64,000 bases of DNA from contig CAZPKG010000006.1 in NCBI GenBank assembly GCA_964587105.1, positions 1 to 64,000 of the forward strand, written 5' to 3'. Source of the stretch: JABWCQ01 sp964587105 (GTDB taxonomy: Bacteria > Electryoneota > RPQS01). The position numbers and the translations under genes were made by a program. Each line of letters starts with the position of its first letter. Position 1 is the stretch's first letter. The notes under the pieces are model-generated. The model did no database searches and was not told the origin of the DNA. It worked only from the letters and a program-made list of their open reading frames with translations. Positions 50,701-57,908 of this stretch are shown piece by piece.

Positions 50701-51288
50701 ATGAAACTCAGTCTATTGATTGCAACTATCTTGGTTCTATTCGGTTCCAGCTTAGCCGAAAATACGAATTTCTTACTCAAGACAACAGGGGCCAAGCAAC
50801 TTGTGCAGTTCGTTTCCGACGCGCCGTTGGAGAAGATCGTCGGGAGGGCGGATGAAATCAGCGGCGGGGTCTCGCTCGATTTGTCCAATCTGACCGCCCG
50901 ACCGACTGGGTCTATCCATGTGAACTTGAAGAAATTGGATACTGGACTGTCGGTGAGAAATCAGCACATGCGCGAAAATCATCTGCACACGAACGAGTTT
51001 CCCGAGGCCACTTTTAAAATAACCTCGATCGTTACGGCCGAACCGGCCAATATCTCGGGAGGCGGAACCGCGACGACTTTGCTTCGTGGCCAGCTCGACC
51101 TGCACGGTATCACGAAAGATTATGAAATCATGGGCACGCTCGGCTTCGACCCGGCTTCGGGGACTTTGCACGCCCGTTACAAATGGAATATCCTGCTTAA
51201 GGATCACGCGATTCCCCGGCCTGAATTCTTGTTTATGAAGCTATCCGACACTCAACAGATAACAGTGGACTTGGAATTCGGAAAATAG
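50701..51288 (+). CDS. YceI-family periplasmic lipid-binding protein
   Basis: 195 residues from ATG 50701, which has GGAGG 6 bp upstream and gives a signal peptide (KLSLLIATILVLFGSSLA). Earlier in-frame ATGs overlap the HU gene and spoil the signal. The YceI lipocalin-like barrel shows RNQHMRENHLHTNEFPEATFKITS (about 84-107), GQLDLHGITKDYEI and KDHAIPRPEFLFMKLSDTQQITVDLEF. Members bind isoprenoid-type lipids in a hydrophobic tunnel. Followed 10 bp later by cutA. Confidence 0.9.
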   Translation: MKLSLLIATILVLFGSSLAENTNFLLKTTGAKQLVQFVSDAPLEKIVGRADEISGGVSLDLSNLTARPTGSIHVNLKKLDTGLSVRNQHMRENHLHTNEFPEATFKITSIVTAEPANISGGGTATTLLRGQLDLHGITKDYEIMGTLGFDPASGTLHARYKWNILLKDHAIPRPEFLFMKLSDTQQITVDLEFGK

Positions 51289-51298
51289 GAGGTTCGTC

Positions 51299-51631
51299 AT
51301 GGCAAAGGGTCACGGTGAGATTTTAATCCTGACCAACATTGACCACGCCGACAAGGCAATTGACTTCGCGCGCGGATTAGTGGAAAAAAGACTCGCGGCT
51401 TGTGTGACAAGATTGCCGGGAGCCAACTCAATGTACCGTTGGGAATCGACTGAAATTACGGATGAGCCGGAAGTAATACTCTTAATCAAAACGCATCACA
51501 CACGATTGTCTGAAATCGAGAAGTACTTTGAGGCAGAGCACCCCTATTCGGTCCCGGAATTGCTCGTCTTCGAGGTGGACCAAATCGGCGACGCCTATCG
51601 CGGCTGGCTAATGAAAGAAATCGGACTGTAA
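51299..51631 (+). CDS. cutA: CutA1-type divalent-cation tolerance protein
   Basis: 110-residue trimeric ferredoxin-like protein of the CutA1 family, linked to copper tolerance. Clear family blocks: VEKRLAACVTRLPGANSMYRWE (28-49), EVILLIKTHHTRLSEIEKYFEAEHPYSVPELLVFEV (58-93) with the conserved HPY and PE motifs. GGAGG lies before the ATG. Part of the HU-YceI-CutA plus-strand unit. Confidence 0.92.
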   Translation: MAKGHGEILILTNIDHADKAIDFARGLVEKRLAACVTRLPGANSMYRWESTEITDEPEVILLIKTHHTRLSEIEKYFEAEHPYSVPELLVFEVDQIGDAYRGWLMKEIGL

Positions 51632-51636
51632 TCTGA

Positions 51637-51671
51637 TCCCCCTCCGTTCACGGGGGGGCAAGGGGGGGTCT
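51637..51671. repeat. G-rich dispersed repeat copy
   Basis: C5 arm, CTCCGTTCAC loop region, G7, CAA, G7 then TCTG; same layout as 27211-27243. It lies just behind cutA. Confidence 0.75.
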
Positions 51672-51741
51672 GTTTGGAACACCACCCCCTCAAAATGCGT
51701 TTAACCAATACGCAGGAACGAATCGAAAGCAGGTGAGGACA

Positions 51742-52065
51742 ATGCCACAAACTACAACTCAACCACAGGGCAAGAATCTGTGGGAAGACGTCCGTGAAAC
51801 GGTGCTGGCCGGTCTGAAAGACTGGAAGGACCGTGGCGACGAATTAGCCCGTCAGGGCCGGATTCGCATGGACGAATTGCAGACGGAGAGGCGGCTTCGC
51901 AGTGCGCATGAAGCTTTAGGTGAGAAATGTCACGAAATGCTTGCGCGCGGAGAGGCTGTTAATCCTGACCATCCCGTGGTCGGTCAGTTGTGCCAGCGTG
52001 TCCGCTACTATCAGGACGAACTTACGAGACTAAGAAGCGCACGCGCCGCGCACGCCGAAGCGTAA
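51742..52065 (+). CDS. Small charged helical protein, unknown
   Basis: 107 residues, no recognised family. Start ATG 51742 has GGTGAGGA upstream. The protein is almost wholly helical with high charge: WEDVRETVLAGLKDWKDRGDELARQGRIRMDELQTERRLRSAHEALGEKCHEML, then RVRYYQDELTRLRSARAAHAEA, consistent with a coiled coil. No signal peptide or membrane segment; a single short gene before a terminator. Similar small proteins occur in other FCB genomes next to varied genes (general impression). Confidence 0.6.
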   Translation: MPQTTTQPQGKNLWEDVRETVLAGLKDWKDRGDELARQGRIRMDELQTERRLRSAHEALGEKCHEMLARGEAVNPDHPVVGQLCQRVRYYQDELTRLRSARAAHAEA

Positions 52066-52131
52066 CACTTTCCTTCGCACATACTCCATTTCCGGCGGAC
52101 TAATCCTCCGCGAGGAGAACTCTATTAAACA

Positions 52132-52159
52132 ACGAGGCGAGCCAACTGGCTCGCCTCGT
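52132..52159 (-). terminator. Terminator-like hairpin
   Basis: ACGAGGCGAGCC, loop AACT (plus strand), GGCTCGCCTCGT: a perfect 12-bp stem, 28 bp past the beta-helix stop codon; minus-strand tail TGTTTAAT. It lies between the convergent coiled-coil and beta-helix genes and may serve both. Confidence 0.8.
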
Positions 52160-52186
52160 GTGGTTGTGTGGTAGGACATGAACAGA

Positions 52187-53869
52187 CTATTTCATGTACA
52201 GCAGCTTCACAGTCGAGCTGACATTCTTCTCGCCGCTCAATCGCACAAAATAAATTCCACTCGCTTGTGATTCCGGTCGCCAATCGCGGATATGAACGCC
52301 TTTGTTCATTCTGCCGCTCAAAACTGTTTCAACGCGCCGACCCGTCAAATCAAAAATATCGAGCGTAATCTCTTGATCTGACAGCAATACAAATTCAATC
52401 GTCACATCGCTGTTGAACGGATTGGGGTAGGCATTACCAATGAAACTCTGCGGGGTTTCGACGGGTTCGCGCGGCTCCGTAACAGCCTCAACAAAATTTG
52501 TGTCTGTTGCCCACGGTTGATAGTGTACTCTCCAGTCCACAGTGTCGCCTTGACCGCCAATATTTCCGACCGAGTCATATGGCCCCGTCGCGTGATTCCA
52601 GTAGTTGTGGCGCGCGTAGGATGTAACACCAAGATTACCTTGGAACACGGCATAGCCTTGATTGCCCATGAACATGTTCTCTTCCAACTCACCATCTCCG
52701 GTTCCAATAGTGAGCACTTGGCCCGACGGCGGCCATGTAACAGAGTGGTTTGAGTTCTCTACGACATAGTTTCGTTTCACAATTCTTATGCCATTAGTAG
52801 CGCCCCAAATGCTGCAAAAAGAAGTGTGTCCATCGTGAATATCGTAGATTAAGTTTCTAAGAATGATGGTCGAGCTTGCATAGGACGTGTCCAACGCAAA
52901 GAGTCCATGCATGGCATAGCCTTGAATTTTATTGAACCCTATAAATGAATTGCCAATCACTTGGAAAATGGTCAATGAATCAAATGCGTCTTGACTGTAT
53001 AGCGCGGTGCGAAGTGCGTTGTCACTAAACTCATTTGAATCCACACGAAGGTAATCCACTTGGCTGCTGCCATCGCTTACGAGTGACGTAATTCTATTGC
53101 CGTGTACGAAACATCCCACAACTTCTACAGTGTCAGGAGATTCGGTAACATTTACAAACACGGTACCACCTGTGTAGTGGTCAAATCCAAGTCTCGTTAA
53201 TTCTGAATTGACTAACCTCAAGCTACCGACACGCAATTGAAATTGTTCCGGAACCTCTGAAGCAACCTCAAATGACCTGCTCTCGCTGATCGTGCAATTT
53301 TGAATTTTTGCCTCCCCGAACTGCACATCAAGAATTGCGGCGGAATTGAAGTGTCCACAGTTTGTGAATCGGCAATTACTGAGTAACGCTGAGCCATCGC
53401 TTAGCGAGATTGCACCTCCAACACCGGCAGCGCAGGAATCAAATCGACACCTATCGACTTGTGCGACCTGCCTATGAATTCTTATTGCTCCACCGAAGTC
53501 GGTAGCACTCGCAATTCCAGAAACAAAACGAATTCCAACCACTCTTAGTTCAGGCAAGTTACCATCAAAATCGTTTGCTAAAATGCATCTCAAAGAGTCG
53601 TTGCCATTCATCACTCCTTGCCAGATACAATTTGTCACGTCGGCGCTATCACCGCTGAAGATAAACTCGCTTGCGATCATTAACCCCCTTGCCGGAATGA
53701 TAACCGTTTCAATGTAGCGCCCCGGCTCAAGAAGTATTGTGTCGCGTTCACTTGCGTGATCGACCGCAAGTTGAATGGTTTCAAAGTCGGACCCGACCCG
53801 CAAGACGTTTCCGTTTGTGTTGCTGACAACAACAAGAATCAAGACTATGAAAGCTTGAAACAACGTCAA
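52187..53869 (-). CDS. Secreted beta-helix protein with sorting tail
   Basis: 560 residues. Signal peptide MTLFQAFIVLILVVVSNTNG. The beta-helix begins VGSDFETIQLAVDHASERDTILLEPGRY (the usual opening coil) and runs to about 455 with repeats such as GGAIRIHRQVAQVDRCRFDSCAAGVGGAISLSDGSALLSNCRF. The sorting tail starts IGNAYPNPFNSDVTIEF and ends STVKLLYMK with SGIYFVRLSG in between. Its ATG overlaps the TGA of the Cys-rich gene (ATGA), so the two are made together. The fold suggests polysaccharide binding or cleavage; no catalytic residues can be assigned. Confidence 0.85.
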   Translation of the reverse strand: MTLFQAFIVLILVVVSNTNGNVLRVGSDFETIQLAVDHASERDTILLEPGRYIETVIIPARGLMIASEFIFSGDSADVTNCIWQGVMNGNDSLRCILANDFDGNLPELRVVGIRFVSGIASATDFGGAIRIHRQVAQVDRCRFDSCAAGVGGAISLSDGSALLSNCRFTNCGHFNSAAILDVQFGEAKIQNCTISESRSFEVASEVPEQFQLRVGSLRLVNSELTRLGFDHYTGGTVFVNVTESPDTVEVVGCFVHGNRITSLVSDGSSQVDYLRVDSNEFSDNALRTALYSQDAFDSLTIFQVIGNSFIGFNKIQGYAMHGLFALDTSYASSTIILRNLIYDIHDGHTSFCSIWGATNGIRIVKRNYVVENSNHSVTWPPSGQVLTIGTGDGELEENMFMGNQGYAVFQGNLGVTSYARHNYWNHATGPYDSVGNIGGQGDTVDWRVHYQPWATDTNFVEAVTEPREPVETPQSFIGNAYPNPFNSDVTIEFVLLSDQEITLDIFDLTGRRVETVLSGRMNKGVHIRDWRPESQASGIYFVRLSGEKNVSSTVKLLYMK

Positions 53870-54309
53870 TCCTTATTGCAGTTTGGTGGGCAAGATCCCG
53901 CGGTTGCGGACGTATAGAAATGAACTGTCGAAGATCCGTTTGCACAATCGTTTGTGCACTGACTGCATTTTGCGAAGAACCTAAGTATTATCGTCGATCC
54001 GATAGGATGTAATACGGTCGTCGAAGTGGTACCACAGTTGCAAAGATTCAATTTCGTCCATAATGTGTCACGCGCTCCGTCTGGGTCCGCAAGGCAAAAT
54101 AAATCGACTTCATCATTTGTAGGAGAATTGAAATGGATGAATGTCTTACTTATTACTTTATTTGCTGGAATAGCATACGTGACCGAATCCCAAGCCGCAT
54201 TGCAACATACATCGGTTACACTCACACACATACTTGCTTCCGTCTGCGCCCAAAGTTGCGTTGCAAAAATCCCCGTCAACAGCAAGACCCAAAGTACGCT
54301 CTTCTTCAT
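53866..54309 (-). CDS. Secreted cysteine-rich protein
   Basis: 147 residues from ATG 54309 (GGGGAAGAG upstream); the longer frame to 54402 is untidy upstream. Signal peptide MKKSVLWVLLLTGIFATQLWAQ. The mature part of about 125 residues has a dozen cysteines, many in pairs: MCVSVTDVCCNA, LFCLAD, LNLCNCGTT, AKCSQCTNDCAN and a terminal SCPPNCNKD. This spacing suggests disulphides or metal sites; no family is recognised. Four-base ATGA overlap with the downstream beta-helix gene points to joint expression, and a physical partnership is possible. Confidence 0.65.
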   Translation of the reverse strand: MKKSVLWVLLLTGIFATQLWAQTEASMCVSVTDVCCNAAWDSVTYAIPANKVISKTFIHFNSPTNDEVDLFCLADPDGARDTLWTKLNLCNCGTTSTTVLHPIGSTIILRFFAKCSQCTNDCANGSSTVHFYTSATAGSCPPNCNKD

Positions 54310-54494
54310 TCTCTTCCCCTTAAACTTGTTACCTCCGGCGAACTGCTCGAAGGGTAACAACAATATGATACTATTACCCCCCCTTGTCAAGGCAATTGTC
54401 ACAAATTCACAAAGTTTTCGTGACCCGCTAAGTTATGTAAAAACATCTGGGTGTTTCTAAAGTGTGAACTTTTCTTCGCACTTTTTCCGGACAA

Positions 54495-54521
54495 TTGAGG
54501 CGGCCCAAAGAGCCGCCTCAA
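54495..54521 (-). terminator. Hairpin after the FKBP gene
   Basis: TTGAGGCGGC, 7-nt loop, GCCGCCTCAA, 27 bp after the stop codon at 54548. T-rich tail is weak. Confidence 0.6.
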
Positions 54522-54547
54522 TACCCAAACACACGCTTGCCACGCGG

Positions 54548-55090
54548 TTATTTTGCAGGAGTAATATCGATCAATTCCACATCGAAAACGAGCGTCGCAT
54601 TCGGCGGAATCGCTCCCGGGCGGCCGCTTTCGCCGTAGGCCAGCTTTGGCGGGCAAATCAGTTGAAACTTGCTGCCCTTTTTCATCAGCAGCAGTCCTTC
54701 TTCCCATCCGGCAATAACACGCGGCGGGGTGGCGGCGAGCGGAAAGACCAGCGGATCGCCTTGATCATAGGTCGAATAGAACGGCTTGCCATCCGTGAAC
54801 CAACCAGACGTATGAACCGTGACGCTGTCGTGCTTTTGGGCGTTGGGACCTGTGCCTTCATTCAGGATCAAATATCGGAGGCCGGAGGCCGTCGTCACGG
54901 TGTCGCCGGTGACCTTCCATTGGGTCGGTCCGGCAGGTTTTTCCGCGGTCTTTGGTGCTTCCGTTTTCACAGCTTCGGTCTTCTTGGTTTCTTTTTCATT
55001 GGACTTAGCGGCCTCGGCAGGCTTATTCCCGCCGCCACAGCCAAGGGCAAGGATGAGGGCCAAGGGGATACAGGATCTTAAGATTTTCAT
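54548..55090 (-). CDS. FKBP-type peptidyl-prolyl isomerase lipoprotein
   Basis: 180 residues from ATG 55090; lipoprotein signal MKILRSCIPLALILALGC with lipobox LALGC. A Lys/Glu/Ala-rich linker (about 20-55) leads to the FKBP domain: TTASGLRYLILNEGTGPNAQKHDSVTVHTSGWFTDGKPFYSTYDQGDP, VIAGWEEGLLLMKKGSKFQLICPPKLAYGESGRPGAIPPNATLVFDVELIDI. Active-site aromatic and Asp residues are as in the family, with Tyr/Phe changes. Folds proteins at the membrane surface. Divergent from the GH13 gene. Confidence 0.9.
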   Translation of the reverse strand: MKILRSCIPLALILALGCGGGNKPAEAAKSNEKETKKTEAVKTEAPKTAEKPAGPTQWKVTGDTVTTASGLRYLILNEGTGPNAQKHDSVTVHTSGWFTDGKPFYSTYDQGDPLVFPLAATPPRVIAGWEEGLLLMKKGSKFQLICPPKLAYGESGRPGAIPPNATLVFDVELIDITPAK

Positions 55091-55132
55091 GTCCGGTATG
55101 TGATTTGTTAGATTTCGGCCCAATAAATGGCC

Positions 55133-55161
55133 TTGTTTTTGAGACAGTTTTGCCGTAATAT
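55133..55161 (+). promoter_or_regulatory. Putative promoter of the GH13 gene
   Basis: TTGTTT (55133-55138), 17 bp, TAATAT (55156-55161); leader of about 55 nt to ATG 55223. It supports that start against a longer frame from 55127. Confidence 0.5.
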
Positions 55162-55222
55162 AAGAAAAGTGCCCTGTGGGCGCAACTCATTGTTACTCTT
55201 ATTTGTGAAAGGCGCACGGGAG

Positions 55223-56782
55223 ATGAATTCGTGCCATACAATTCTCGAAATTAATACACGGCTATGGCTCCGGCAACTGGGGAACGGGACTCCGATTTCT
55301 CTGGCGGACGTCGGTGTAGAACACTTCGACCGTTGGCAGTCGAGGGCGGTTGAGGCCGTGTGGCTGATGGGCGTGTGGACGCCGAGCGCCGCATCCCGTC
55401 AGATCGCGTTGGTGCATGAAGGATTGCGGAAGGATTACTCTGAAGTACTACCGGATTGGAACGAAGACGACGTCACTGCCTCGCCCTATGCAATCGTCGG
55501 CTATGACGTGAATCCCGAACTGGGCGGCGAAGAAGGGCTTAAGAAGTTTCGTGAGATGCTGCACGCGCGCGGCATGAAGTTGATTTTGGATTTTGTTCCG
55601 AGTCATACCGCTCGTGATCATCCGTGGACCGAAGCGCATCCCGAGTATTATGTCCAAGGTTCTGAAGCCGACCTCGAACGCGATCCGGATTCGTGGTTTC
55701 ATGTTGAAACCGTCAATGGCCCGAAAGTCCTTGCGCACGGTCGCGATCCCTATTTCCCGGCTTGGTCCGATACCGCGCAGCCTGATATGCGCAAGCTTGA
55801 AACCCAACTTGCCGTACTGACGGAGTTGCAGAAAGTCGCGGCTCGTTGTGACGGCGTGCGCTGTGATATGGCGATGCTGATTTTGTCGCACGTCTTCACG
55901 AAAACGTGGGGCGGAGACATGCGCGAATTTTGGCCGAACGCCATCAGACTCGTGCGCGAAAAAAATCCCGGCTTCATTTTTATCGCGGAAGTCTATTGGG
56001 GACTCGATCTTGAATTGCACGAGATGGGTTTTGATTACACCTACGACAAGGACCCGCTCGATTGGGCCGTCGGACCGACAGGACTGTCGCGCGTGCAATT
56101 TGATTACGACGAAGAGAAGCATCGCCGCAGATTGCGCTTCCTGGAAAATCACGACGAGAAGCGTATTGCATCCCAACTCTCGCTGCCGATGCACCGTGCC
56201 GCCGCAACTTGGATATTCACTTTGCCCTCCGCGAATCTATTCTTTCAGGGACAATTCATGGGCGCAATGCATAAGGCTCCCGTACAATTGCTGCGAGTAC
56301 CTGCGGAAGAACCGAATCAGCAAATAGCCGCATTTTACGATTCTCTGATGGCCGTGGTCGGACATGATGCGAAGAAGCACGGCAAGTGGACTTACATGAG
56401 TCCGCGCCAAGCCTGGCAAGGCAACGAAACTCATTGGCAGATTCTCACGCACGCCTGGGATCACGAGGAAAAACATCTGCGCATCTTTGTCAATTGGGCC
56501 GACTACCGCACACAGTGTTGGGTGGACTTGGCTTTCGGAAATCTGCAGGGCAAAGAAGTTATTCTGCGCGACATGCTCTCCGACAAAGTTTACATACGCG
56601 ACGGCGTGGAAGTGATGATGCGCGGGATTTATCTCGATTTGGAACCGTGGGAAGTTCACGCTTTTGACTGCGAAGTACGCGACGCAGCGGCGGTCACAGA
56701 CAACGGCGACTCCGCTGAAGAAATTCCCGCCATGCTCCGCGATGCGAAGGGCTGGGATCAAGTGAAAAACGAAGAGAATTAG
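55223..56782 (+). CDS. GH13 alpha-amylase-family enzyme
   Basis: Cytoplasmic alpha-glucan-active enzyme, 519 residues from ATG 55223 (GGGAG upstream, no signal peptide). Barrel motifs: LILDFVPSHT (region I, about 120-129), GVRCDMAM with nucleophile Asp215, FIAEVYW with acid Glu256, and FLENHDEKR (region IV, His310 and Asp311). The C-terminal beta-domain ends with EVHAFDCEV. It opens ILEINTRLWLRQLG, typical of a GH13 subgroup that acts on maltooligosaccharides or glycogen breakdown products. Subfamily and exact reaction are not determined. hldD follows after 6 bp. Confidence 0.88.
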   Translation: MNSCHTILEINTRLWLRQLGNGTPISLADVGVEHFDRWQSRAVEAVWLMGVWTPSAASRQIALVHEGLRKDYSEVLPDWNEDDVTASPYAIVGYDVNPELGGEEGLKKFREMLHARGMKLILDFVPSHTARDHPWTEAHPEYYVQGSEADLERDPDSWFHVETVNGPKVLAHGRDPYFPAWSDTAQPDMRKLETQLAVLTELQKVAARCDGVRCDMAMLILSHVFTKTWGGDMREFWPNAIRLVREKNPGFIFIAEVYWGLDLELHEMGFDYTYDKDPLDWAVGPTGLSRVQFDYDEEKHRRRLRFLENHDEKRIASQLSLPMHRAAATWIFTLPSANLFFQGQFMGAMHKAPVQLLRVPAEEPNQQIAAFYDSLMAVVGHDAKKHGKWTYMSPRQAWQGNETHWQILTHAWDHEEKHLRIFVNWADYRTQCWVDLAFGNLQGKEVILRDMLSDKVYIRDGVEVMMRGIYLDLEPWEVHAFDCEVRDAAAVTDNGDSAEEIPAMLRDAKGWDQVKNEEN

Positions 56783-56788
56783 CAACGC

Positions 56789-57769
56789 ATGATTTTAGTA
56801 ACCGGTGCGGCGGGATTTATCGGCAGCGCGGTCGTCTGGTCATTGAATCAGCGCGGCGTGACTGATTTAATTCTGGCGGATAGTTTCGGCAAAACAGAGA
56901 AGTGGAAGAACCTGCGCGGCCTCAAGTTCAAAGAATTTGTGGATCGCGGAGATTTGTTTGACGCGCTCGAAAGTGCAGACTGGGCGCGCGAAATCAAAGC
57001 CGTCGTTCATATGGGCGCCTGCGCGGACACGACACAGACCGACGTGGATTTCCTGATGACGTGGAACTACGAGTATTCGCGCATTCTCTGCGAATGGTCG
57101 TTGGCAAATAACGTTCGCTTCATCTATGCCTCGTCCGCCGCAGTTTATGGCGATGGCGCGCTCGGATTCTCCGATAAAGATGAGTTGACACCAAAACTGC
57201 GTCCACTGAATGCCTATGGTTTCTCGAAGTGGCTGTTTGACATGTGGGTCTTGGAGCACAAACTGCAAGACAAAGTCGCGGGCTTGCGTTTCTTCAATGT
57301 TTTCGGTCCGAATGAGTATCACAAAGCCCGCATGGCCAGCGTGATTCTTCACGCCTATCCGCAAGTGCGCGACACCAACAAAGTCAGATTGTTTGAATCA
57401 CACCGTCCCGATTTCAAACACGGTGAGCAGCGCCGCGATTTCATTCACGTCGCCGAAGTGTTGACCGGAATCAAGTTCCTGCTCGACAAACCCAACGTCA
57501 ACGGCATCTTCAATTTAGGCACCGGCACACCGCACACCTATAACCAACTCGCAGAAAACGTTTTCAAAGCGCTCGACAAACCAACGAACATCGAATATTT
57601 CCCGATGCCCGAAGACTTGCGCAATCGTTATCAATACGAAACCTGCGCCGACATGACAAAGTTCTACGCCGCAGGTCTTCCCAAATTCACTGACCGCTTC
57701 GGCGAATTCGTCCAAAGCTACGTCCGCGACTACATGGACAAGGATTCAAGATACTTAGCGGATGTGTAA
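56789..57769 (+). CDS. hldD: ADP-L-glycero-D-manno-heptose 6-epimerase
   Basis: SDR enzyme of LPS inner-core heptose synthesis, 326 residues. NADP site GAAGFIG (6-12), HMGACADTTQTDVDFLMTWNYEYSR (74-98), catalytic Ser116 and Tyr143-x3-Lys147 (YGFSK), and the HldD-specific VFGPNEYHKARMASV and VRLFESHRPDFKHGEQRRDFIHV. Length and motifs match closely. Its presence shows a lipopolysaccharide-type outer membrane. Likely cotranscribed with the GH13 gene and ended by a strong terminator. Confidence 0.94.
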   Translation: MILVTGAAGFIGSAVVWSLNQRGVTDLILADSFGKTEKWKNLRGLKFKEFVDRGDLFDALESADWAREIKAVVHMGACADTTQTDVDFLMTWNYEYSRILCEWSLANNVRFIYASSAAVYGDGALGFSDKDELTPKLRPLNAYGFSKWLFDMWVLEHKLQDKVAGLRFFNVFGPNEYHKARMASVILHAYPQVRDTNKVRLFESHRPDFKHGEQRRDFIHVAEVLTGIKFLLDKPNVNGIFNLGTGTPHTYNQLAENVFKALDKPTNIEYFPMPEDLRNRYQYETCADMTKFYAAGLPKFTDRFGEFVQSYVRDYMDKDSRYLADV

Positions 57770-57795
57770 GTAAATCCTTTTTGTTTCAGAATATC

Positions 57796-57828
57796 AAACG
57801 GGGCGGCTCACTAAGAGCCGCCCCGTTT
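57796..57828 (+). terminator. Rho-independent terminator of the GH13-hldD unit
   Basis: AAACGGGGCGGCTC, loop ACTAA, GAGCCGCCCCGTTT then TCTTTT: a perfect 14-bp stem. Also usable in the other direction by the sorting-tail gene. Confidence 0.93.
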
Positions 57829-57860
57829 TCTTTTGTCAAGGCAGATGGCGTTCTGTTTTC

Positions 57861-57908
57861 AGGTCTCCCTCCAAAGTTGTCTGCAACTTTGGGGGGACTA
57901 AGGGGGGT
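57861..57908. repeat. Hairpin-forming G-rich dispersed repeat, copy near the giant gene
   Basis: CCAAAGTTGTCTGCAACTTTGG plus flanking C and G runs and ACTAAGGGGGG. It matches 5-48 at the other end of the window apart from a few bases, and ends at the stop codon of the 1603-residue protein. Confidence 0.85.
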
